From: Streptomyces sp. NRRL S-31
GTDB taxonomy: Bacteria > Actinomycetota > Actinomycetes > Streptomycetales > Streptomycetaceae
Assembly (NCBI RefSeq): GCF_000718775.1
Contig: NZ_JOCB01000123.1
Location: forward strand, 1 to 22,346
Reading direction: 5' to 3'
Length of the DNA: 22,346 nucleotides
A program made the position numbers and the translations under genes. Positions within the stretch are counted from its first letter, which is position 1, and every line of letters starts with the position of its first letter. The notes below the pieces were generated by a model that saw only the letters and a list, made by a program, of their open reading frames with translations, was not told where the DNA came from and did not search any database. This document shows positions 17,150 through 22,346 of the stretch, one piece after another.

Positions 17150-17170
17150 GCCCCCCGGCTCACCGGAACA

Positions 17171-17201
17171 GGGGGCTCCTCCCGATGCGGGAGGAGCCCC
17201 C
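17171..17201 (+). terminator. Strong terminator after nagF
   Basis: GGGGGCTCCTCCCG (17171-17184), loop ATG, then a perfect 14-bp complement (17188-17201). The nagF stop region (GAGCCCCC, 17148-17155) can also pair with GGGGGCTC at 17171-17178, an alternative fold that would exclude the terminator. Confidence 0.85.
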
Positions 17202-17215
17202 CGCGCGTGTCCGGC

Positions 17216-17221
17216 TAGGCT
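17216..17221 (+). promoter_or_regulatory. Candidate -10 box of a leaderless rph transcript
   Basis: TAGGCT lies 7 nt before the rph ATG, just after the nagF terminator. There is no Shine-Dalgarno, so transcription probably starts at the start codon. Confidence 0.5.
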
Positions 17222-17228
17222 CGTCGCC

Positions 17229-17963
17229 ATGTCTCGCATCGACGGCCGTACTCCCGAACAACTCCGCCCGGTCACCATCGAACGCGGCTGGAGCAAGCAC
17301 GCCGAGGGCTCCGTCCTCATCTCCTTCGGTGACACCAAGGTCTTCTGCACCGCCTCCGTCACCGAAGGCGTCCCCCGCTGGCGCAAGGGCAGCGGCGAGG
17401 GCTGGGTCACCGCGGAGTACGCCATGCTGCCCCGCGCCACCAACACCCGCGGCGACCGCGAGTCCGTCAAGGGCAAGATCGGCGGCCGGACCCACGAGAT
17501 CTCCCGGCTCATCGGCCGCTCCCTGCGCGCCGTCATCGACTACAAGGCGCTCGGCGAGAACACCATCGTCCTCGACTGCGACGTCCTCCAGGCCGACGGC
17601 GGCACCCGCACGGCGGCGATCACCGGCGCCTACGTCGCACTGGCCGACGCCGTCGCCTGGGCCCAGGGCAGGAAGCTGGTCAAGGCCGGCCGGCAGCCGC
17701 TGACCGGCACCGTCAGCGCCGTCTCGGTCGGCATCGTCGGCGGAGTCCCCCTCCTCGACCTGCGCTACGAGGAGGACGTCCGCGCCGACACCGACATGAA
17801 CGTCGTCTGCACCGGCGACGGCCGCTTCGTCGAGGTCCAGGGCACCGCCGAGGCCGAGCCCTTCGCCCGCGACGAGCTGAACGCCCTGCTCGACCTCGCC
17901 GTCACCGGCTGCGCCGAACTGACCGCGATCCAGCGGGCGGCACTGGCGGCCACGACCGCGTAA
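17229..17963 (+). CDS. rph: Ribonuclease PH
   Basis: A 244-residue phosphorolytic 3'-to-5' exoribonuclease that trims tRNA 3' ends. The N-terminus [20 protein letters not shown] is typical. Phosphate-binding arginines are R87 ([17 protein letters not shown]) and R127 (DGGTRTAA), matching the numbering of E. coli R86 and R126. The acidic [11 protein letters not shown] motif (115-124) is in place. Length and motifs are complete, so it should be active, unlike the truncated E. coli K-12 laboratory allele. In mycobacteria it follows the Rv1339-like gene and precedes rdgB; here the nag genes intervene and no rdgB is seen downstream within the window. Confidence 0.95.
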   Translation: MSRIDGRTPEQLRPVTIERGWSKHAEGSVLISFGDTKVFCTASVTEGVPRWRKGSGEGWVTAEYAMLPRATNTRGDRESVKGKIGGRTHEISRLIGRSLRAVIDYKALGENTIVLDCDVLQADGGTRTAAITGAYVALADAVAWAQGRKLVKAGRQPLTGTVSAVSVGIVGGVPLLDLRYEEDVRADTDMNVVCTGDGRFVEVQGTAEAEPFARDELNALLDLAVTGCAELTAIQRAALAATTA

Positions 17964-17975
17964 GGAAACCGTCAA

Positions 17976-17997
17976 GGCCCGGGCAACCCGCCGGGCC
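17976..17997 (+). terminator. Hairpin after rph
   Basis: GGCCCGG, an 8-nt loop GCAACCCG, then CCGGGCC, just after the rph stop (17963). It is a plausible terminator without a T tract. The sequence closely resembles the hairpin at 10667-10688 before cysO. Confidence 0.45.
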
Positions 17998-18076
17998 CCG
18001 CCCGCGTCCCTGAGGGTACGGGCGCATGGCCCAGCCAGGTGCGCCCCACCAGCTGTCCCAGGGGAGGGAACCCGCC

Positions 18077-18484
18077 ATGCCCGCCAGCCGCCGCCCACGC
18101 CGGGGCCGGCTCACCGCCATCGCCGCCGCGATGGCCGCCGCCGCGCTCACCGCCGGCCTGACCACCGGCTGCGACGCCGTGGACAAGGCGCTGGACTGCG
18201 TGCAGACCGCCGACGCCATCGCCGACCACGTCACCGCCCTCCAGCAGGCCGTCGAGAACGCCGCGAACGACCCCTCCCAGGCCGACGCCTCGCTCGACTC
18301 CATCGAGAAGAGCCTGGGGCAGATCGGCGACAAGACCGACGACGCCGACGTCGACCAGGCCGTGGACCACCTACGGCAGGCCGTCGCCAACGTCCGCACC
18401 GCCATCGACGACGGCGACCGGACCCCCGACGTCACCCCGGTCACGGCCGCGGCGGGCGAACTGACGAAGGTCTGCACGTCCTGA
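18077..18484 (+). CDS. Lipoprotein with a small helical domain
   Basis: A 135-residue protein. The signal peptide has a strongly basic start (RRPRRGRL), an Ala-rich core and the lipobox LTTGC, giving a lipidated Cys32. The mature part is predicted helical, with heptad-like leucine and alanine spacing over roughly residues 40-115 (VTALQQAVENAAND, IEKSLGQIGDKTDD, VDHLRQAVANVRTAI). Three more cysteines are limited to the ends of that region. The ATG at 18077 is preferred because GGGGAGGGAA lies just upstream; an in-frame ATG at 18026 has none. I do not recognise a family; it looks like a surface-attached helical-bundle protein of streptomycetes. Confidence 0.82.
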   Translation: MPASRRPRRGRLTAIAAAMAAAALTAGLTTGCDAVDKALDCVQTADAIADHVTALQQAVENAANDPSQADASLDSIEKSLGQIGDKTDDADVDQAVDHLRQAVANVRTAIDDGDRTPDVTPVTAAAGELTKVCTS

Positions 18485-18497
18485 CACCAAGGACGGG

Positions 18498-18517
18498 GGC
18501 CGTACGGCGGTACGGCC
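18498..18517. terminator. Terminator hairpin between the lipoprotein and ABC ATPase
   Basis: GGCCGTAC (18498-18505), loop GGCG, GTACGGCC (18510-18517), a perfect 8-bp stem 14 bp past the lipoprotein stop. It could serve both convergent genes. Confidence 0.55.
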
Positions 18518-18602
18518 GCGCGCCCTGCGCCAAGTCCCCCTCCGGCGGGCCCGGTTCACCCGGCCCCGGCAGACGGAACAGGAGCACCGCCCGGCCGGCG
18601 GC

Positions 18603-19565
18603 CTACGAGACCGCCTTCCCGGCGTACATCCTGGCGATGACGGCCTCGATGTCCGGCTCCCGCACCGACAGGTCCACCAGCGGATACCGGGCCGCCAGAT
18701 GCGCGACCACCGGCGCCGCCGACTGCCCCGCCGGGAACGCCAGCCACTGCCGCGGCCCCTCCACCCGCACCACCCGCGCCCACGGCACCTCCACCGGCGG
18801 CAGCTCCCGCTCCAGGTCCACCACCAGCGTCCGCTCGCCCTCCCCGGCCTCCCGCAACCCCGTAAGCGCGCCGTCGTACACCAGCCGCCCGTGGTCGATC
18901 ACCATCACCCGCGAGCACAACTGCTCGATGTCCGTCAGGTCGTGCGTGGTCAGCAGCACCGTCGTACCGCGCTCGGCGTTCACCTCCCGCAGGAACTCCC
19001 GCACCTTGGCCTTCGACACCACGTCCAGACCGATCGTCGGCTCGTCCAGGTACAGCACGTCCGGGTCGTGCAGCAGCGCCGCCGCGACGTCCCCGCGCAT
19101 CCGCTGCCCCAGCGACAGCTGCCGCACCGGCACGTCCAACAGGGCACCCAGCTCCAGCAGTTCCACCAGCCGGTCCAGGTTCTCCCGGTAACGGGCGTCC
19201 GGGATCCGGTACATGCGGTGCGCCAGCCGGTACGAGTCGATCAGCGGCAGGTCCCACCACAGCGTGGTCCGCTGCCCGAACACCACCCCGATCCGGTGCG
19301 CCAGTCGCATCCGCTCCCGCGCCGGGTCGATCCCCGCCACCCGCAGCCGCCCGGCGCTCGGCGTCAGGATCCCGGTCAGCATCTTGATCGTGGTCGACTT
19401 CCCCGCGCCGTTCGGCCCGATGTAGCCGACCATCTCGCCGCGCGCCACGGTGAACGACAGCGAGTCCACCGCCCGCACCTCGCGCCGCTCCCGCCGCAGG
19501 AACCCGGTCTTCCTGCGTACCTCGAAGACCTTCTCCACCCGCTCCAGTGCGATGAAACCATCCAC
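18603..19565 (-). CDS. ABC exporter ATP-binding protein
   Basis: A 320-residue ATPase of an ABC-2 type exporter. Walker A is GPNGAGKST (50-58), the Q-loop is VFGQR near 98, the signature is LSLGQ (150-154), Walker B is VLYLDEP (170-176), and the switch His is in LLTTHDL (H208). The C-terminal ~90 residues are a separate accessory domain. The start is GTG (19565) with AGGGAG about 6 nt upstream, after a 1-bp gap from the upstream permease stop, so translation is coupled. It forms one operon with two permeases. The substrate is unknown; lipid, drug or glycan export would fit. It is the last gene of the operon. Confidence 0.9.
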   Translation of the reverse strand: MDGFIALERVEKVFEVRRKTGFLRRERREVRAVDSLSFTVARGEMVGYIGPNGAGKSTTIKMLTGILTPSAGRLRVAGIDPARERMRLAHRIGVVFGQRTTLWWDLPLIDSYRLAHRMYRIPDARYRENLDRLVELLELGALLDVPVRQLSLGQRMRGDVAAALLHDPDVLYLDEPTIGLDVVSKAKVREFLREVNAERGTTVLLTTHDLTDIEQLCSRVMVIDHGRLVYDGALTGLREAGEGERTLVVDLERELPPVEVPWARVVRVEGPRQWLAFPAGQSAAPVVAHLAARYPLVDLSVREPDIEAVIARMYAGKAVS

Positions 19566-19566
19566 G

Positions 19567-20409
19567 CTAGCTCCCTGTGCTGCGATACGAACGAAGTCCC
19601 GCCCGCCAGGCCAGCCCCGCCAGCGCGCACGCCCCCGCCGCCACCAGCGGCGGAGTCCACGCCATCCAGCGCGGCAGGCCCAGCGGATACGGCCGCCCCA
19701 GCACGTACGTCGCGGGCAGCCAGTTGACGAAGGCCAGCGGCAGCACGAACGTCACCCCGCGCACCAGCTCCTTCGCGAACACCGTCGGCGGATACTGCAA
19801 CAGCGTCGTCCCGCCGTAGGTGAAGGCGTTCTGCACCTCCGAGGCGTCCTGCGCCACGAACTGGAACGCCGCCCCCGCCACGAACACCGCGCAGAAGATC
19901 GCGCAGCCGCTCACCACCATCACCGGCATCAGCAGCAGCCGGTCCGCCGTCCAGTCGATGTCCACCCGGGTCAGCGACCAGCCCAGCACCAGCGTCCCCT
20001 GCGTCACCCGGCCCAGCCGCCTCAGCGCGAACCGGTCCGCCGCCACCTGCGCCAGCACCGGCGCCGGCCGCACCAGCAGCGTGTCCAGTGTGCCGTCCCG
20101 CACCCGCCGGCCCAGCCGGTCCATCGACCCGATCAGCAGGTCCGCCAGACCGAAGGAGACCGCCGACAGCCCGTACAGGAACGCCACGTCCGGCAGCGGA
20201 TAGCCGCCCAGCGCGTCCACCCGGGAGAACATCAGCATGATCGCGACGAAGTCCAGGAAGGTCGCGGCGAAGTTCCCGAACGTGGTCATGGCGAACGACA
20301 CCCGGTAGGCCATCGTCGACCGCACCCACATCGCCGCGATCAGCCGGTACGCCCGCACGCCCTCCGCCGGCCGGCCCGCCCGCGCCGTCCCCGCGCTCCC
20401 CTCAGCCAC
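19567..20409 (-). CDS. ABC-2 type permease subunit (DUF990-like), second of two
   Basis: A 280-residue membrane protein with about six hydrophobic segments. It belongs to the ABC-2 permease family once called DUF990 (ABC2_membrane_6). Visible features are an N-terminal MWVRSTMAYRVSFAMTTFGN region, the RRVRDGTLDTLLVRPAP loop typical of the family, and a late FAKELVRGVTFVLPLAFVNW helix. It starts with GTG inside the end of the upstream permease gene: 8 bp overlap (20402-20409), a strong sign of translational coupling. It should form a heterodimer with the upstream permease. Substrate unknown. Confidence 0.88.
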   Translation of the reverse strand: MAEGSAGTARAGRPAEGVRAYRLIAAMWVRSTMAYRVSFAMTTFGNFAATFLDFVAIMLMFSRVDALGGYPLPDVAFLYGLSAVSFGLADLLIGSMDRLGRRVRDGTLDTLLVRPAPVLAQVAADRFALRRLGRVTQGTLVLGWSLTRVDIDWTADRLLLMPVMVVSGCAIFCAVFVAGAAFQFVAQDASEVQNAFTYGGTTLLQYPPTVFAKELVRGVTFVLPLAFVNWLPATYVLGRPYPLGLPRWMAWTPPLVAAGACALAGLAWRAGLRSYRSTGS

Positions 20410-21208
20410 CCTGCACCACCACCCGGCGCGTCGCCGCCGCCTGCACCAGCCGTCCGGCCCCCAGCAGCGCCACCGCCCAGGCCCCCTGGAAGAGATAGGT
20501 GGGCAGCGGATCGGCGTGCCCGAGCAGCACGTCCGCCGGTGCCTGGAGCAGCGACGACCACGGCAGGGCCCGCACCACCTCGCCGAGCGTGCCCGGGAAC
20601 ACGTTCAACGGCAGCAGCATCCCGGAGCAGAAGAACCCCGACAGCCACGCCATCTGCGACACACCGGTGCCGTCCAGCAGCCAGAACGCGCTCAGCGCGA
20701 CCAGGTACCGGATGCCGAAACCGACCAGCATCGCGAGGAGGACGGCCACGAGGAACGCAACCCAGGTACCGGCGTCGGCCGGCAGGTACACCGGGAAGAA
20801 CACCGCGCCGAACACGAACGGCACGACCCCCCGGCCCAGCAACTGGAAGAAGGCCCGGCCGAGATCGGCCGCCAGCCACCACAACTGGAGGTCGGCCGGC
20901 CGGTACAGGTCGATCACCACGTCCCCCGTGCGGATGCGCTCCATCAACTCGTCCTCGACGCCCCCGCCCCCGCCCCCGAGCGCGAGCGTCGACAGGAACG
21001 CCTGCCCCAGCCACACGTACGTCACCGCCTGCGCCTGGTCATATCCACCGAGATGCGGCCTCTCGTGCCACAGGGCGAGGTACGTGTAGACGAGAATCAG
21101 CCCGAAGACCGTGTTCGTGAAGACCCCTGCCGCAGTGGCGGCCCGATAGGTCGCGTACCGTCTGAACCCCCCTGCCGCGACGGCCGCGTACAACCGTCCC
21201 GCGCCCAT
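20402..21208 (-). CDS. ABC-2 type permease subunit (DUF990-like), first of two
   Basis: A 268-residue membrane protein paralogous to the next gene: about six hydrophobic segments, with ELMERIRTGDVVIDLYRPAD matching the family's conserved cytoplasmic loop. A run of six glycines (GGGGGG, near residue 78) precedes that loop and is unusual. The ATG at 21208 has GAGGAGG about 9 nt upstream on the minus strand; the much longer in-frame extension to 21868 overlaps the next gene and is Arg/Pro-rich, so it is rejected. It is the first gene of the three-gene exporter operon and divergent from the disordered protein gene. Confidence 0.87.
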   Translation of the reverse strand: MGAGRLYAAVAAGGFRRYATYRAATAAGVFTNTVFGLILVYTYLALWHERPHLGGYDQAQAVTYVWLGQAFLSTLALGGGGGGVEDELMERIRTGDVVIDLYRPADLQLWWLAADLGRAFFQLLGRGVVPFVFGAVFFPVYLPADAGTWVAFLVAVLLAMLVGFGIRYLVALSAFWLLDGTGVSQMAWLSGFFCSGMLLPLNVFPGTLGEVVRALPWSSLLQAPADVLLGHADPLPTYLFQGAWAVALLGAGRLVQAAATRRVVVQGG

Positions 21209-21360
21209 GCCAGTCGACCTCCTCGGACCGCTCGACACCGAAGCGCAGGAGCCTAGTCCGGAGGCCCGGCGGCCGGCCACGCGTTTTCCGCCGGAAGCGT
21301 GCCGGAATCCGGGAACGGAACGCCAGGTGCGAGAGTCTTCAAACAGGGGGAGCGCAGAAG

Positions 21361-21385
21361 CGTACGAGGCGTACGGGAACGTACG
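21361..21385. repeat. Three phased CGTACG palindromes
   Basis: CGTACG occurs at 21361-21366, 21370-21375 and 21380-21385, at steps of 9 and 10 bp, so all lie on nearly the same face of the helix. They sit in the divergent region between the exporter operon and the disordered protein gene, just upstream of its start. A cooperative binding site is possible. Confidence 0.5.
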
Positions 21386-21411
21386 ACGCGAAACAGGAGT
21401 CCGTGCACGAC

Positions 21412-22346
21412 ATGAGCGACGAGCCACAGCCGCAGCAGCCGAACGAAGGCGTGGCGCCGAAAAAGCCGCTGCCGGCTGACGGGCCCGGGAACCCGGGGGG
21501 CCCTGAGGAGACGGCCACCGAACCGAGGCGCGCGAGCGCCCGGCGGGGAAGCGCGGGCATGAACACCGACGAAGCCGGCCCCGCGGCCACCGGCCGGGCC
21601 GAGGGCGCCGGGCGTCCCGGTGGCGCCGGGAGGCCCCGGACGCCCGAGCGGCCGGCCGACGGCTCCGGAGAGGCCCGTACGGGCGCCGGGCGCGGCGCGT
21701 CCCGCCCGAGCGGAGCGCCGGGGGACGGTCCCGGCGCCGCCGGGCCGGGCCCGGCGTCCCGCGACGGTTCCGCACGGACCGCTCCGGCGACGTCCCGGGA
21801 CGGTTCGGGCCGGGCGGGTACGGCCTCCGAGGACGGCGCCGGTCCGGCGGACCGGGACCGCGGGGCATCCGTGCCCCGGGCCCGCCAGGCGGCCCGGGAC
21901 GCGGGACCGGAGCGGAAGGACGCCGACGCGTCCGCTCCGGCGTCCGGCCGTGGCCCGGCGTCCGGCGACGGACCGGCGCCCCGCCGGGACGCGGCCTCCC
22001 CCGGCGCCTCCGGTGCCCCGGGCAAGGGCGCGGGCGCCGGGAAGCCGGACGGGACCGAGCAGTCGCCCGAGAGCACCCAGGTGCTCCGGCGCGTCCCCCA
22101 GCCGAAGGGACCCGGGAAGTCCCGGGAAGGGACCCCGCCCGCCGACCGGTCCGGCAAGGCGGCCGGCGCCGCGCCGGACGCAGGCAAGGCCGGGCAGGCC
22201 CCCGAGACCACCCAGGTGCTCCGGCGGATCAGCGCGCCCCGCGACGGCCAGCCGGGCGGAACCGGTGCGAAGGCCCCGGCCACCCCGGCGGAGCCGAACG
22301 CCACCGGCCGTACCCCCCGCCCCGCCGGCCGCGACCGGGCCGGCGC
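21412..22346 (+). CDS. Disordered Pro/Ala/Gly/Arg-rich protein (3' end cut by window)
   Basis: The frame from the ATG at 21412 runs without a stop to the window edge: 311 codons seen, C-terminus missing. AGGAG lies 12 nt upstream (an in-frame GTG at 21403 is too close to it). The visible part is low-complexity, rich in Gly, Ala, Pro, Arg, Asp and Ser, with no membrane helix or signal peptide so far. A nonapeptide PE(S/T)TQVLRR occurs twice (219-227 and 264-272). Such TTQV-type sites recall phosphothreonine motifs in actinobacterial kinase and FHA proteins. Long disordered N-terminal tails occur on streptomycete penicillin-binding proteins and membrane enzymes, so a folded domain may follow outside the window. 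Function unknown. Confidence 0.7.
   Translation, partial: MSDEPQPQQPNEGVAPKKPLPADGPGNPGGPEETATEPRRASARRGSAGMNTDEAGPAATGRAEGAGRPGGAGRPRTPERPADGSGEARTGAGRGASRPSGAPGDGPGAAGPGPASRDGSARTAPATSRDGSGRAGTASEDGAGPADRDRGASVPRARQAARDAGPERKDADASAPASGRGPASGDGPAPRRDAASPGASGAPGKGAGAGKPDGTEQSPESTQVLRRVPQPKGPGKSREGTPPADRSGKAAGAAPDAGKAGQAPETTQVLRRISAPRDGQPGGTGAKAPATPAEPNATGRTPRPAGRDRAG

Noticed and set aside
19450..21120. Arg/Pro-rich plus-strand frame across the exporter operon
   Set aside because: Shadow of the two permeases and ATPase, whose motifs and coupled starts are clear.
21339..22304. Minus-strand frame opposite the last gene, 321 codons
   Set aside because: Low-complexity Pro/Ala/Ser/Gly product. 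The plus-strand frame has a start with a nearby AGGAG, stays open to the edge and carries a repeated protein motif. Some doubt remains, since both are low-complexity.

Overview
The window is GC-rich chromosomal DNA from a Streptomyces or a close relative. The evidence is the base composition, strong third-position GC in every real gene, GTG starts, and the gene set itself: RDD proteins, the DasR-type N-acetylglucosamine PTS genes nagF/nagE1/nagE2, the mec-cysO-cysM cysteine genes, clpS-DUF2017 and rph. I see no mobile elements, CRISPR arrays, tRNAs or rRNAs. It reads as core chromosome with some lineage-specific genes inserted.

Layout. Positions 1-1474 hold two RDD-domain membrane proteins (the first cut by the window edge), convergent with a small two-helix membrane protein (1566-1799, minus). 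Next are a secreted M6-type metalloprotease (2157-4514) ending in a strong hairpin terminator, and a 112-residue protein of unknown function (4636-4974). On the minus strand are the NAD-salvage genes pncA (5045-5638) and pncB (5731-7077). Divergent from pncB run clpS and a DUF2017 gene, then an amino acid permease behind a long, structured leader (8069-8446). Then come the JAMM peptidase gene mec (10027-10449), a 31-codon cysteine-ending leader peptide (10529-10624), cysO (MoaD/ThiS-like) and cysM. These are followed by a lipoprotein, a membrane-anchored PemK/MazF-like protein on the minus strand, and an MBL-fold hydrolase resembling mycobacterial Rv1339. The GlcNAc PTS genes follow: nagE2 and nagE1 (minus) and nagF (plus), with three DasR-like operators. 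After them come rph, a second lipoprotein, and a minus-strand ABC exporter operon (two ABC-2 permeases and an ATPase). The window ends inside a long, disordered Pro/Ala/Gly/Arg-rich protein.

How the genes fit together. The order pncB / clpS / DUF2017 / mec / cysO / cysM / MBL / rph matches, from memory, the M. tuberculosis block Rv1330c-Rv1340. The permease, lipoprotein, PemK-like gene and nag genes look like insertions into that older block. The most interesting system is the cysteine one. A cysteine-rich leader peptide, apparently translated from a leaderless transcript, sits between mec and cysO. CysO ends Gly-Gly-Met-Arg, so two residues must be removed before a thiocarboxylate can form, and Mec is the obvious candidate peptidase. 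Also notable are short tandem repeats that copy stop codons into other reading frames at three gene ends, a four-hairpin permease leader, and a probable run of leaderless starts (a TANNNT box 6-7 nt before the start codon).
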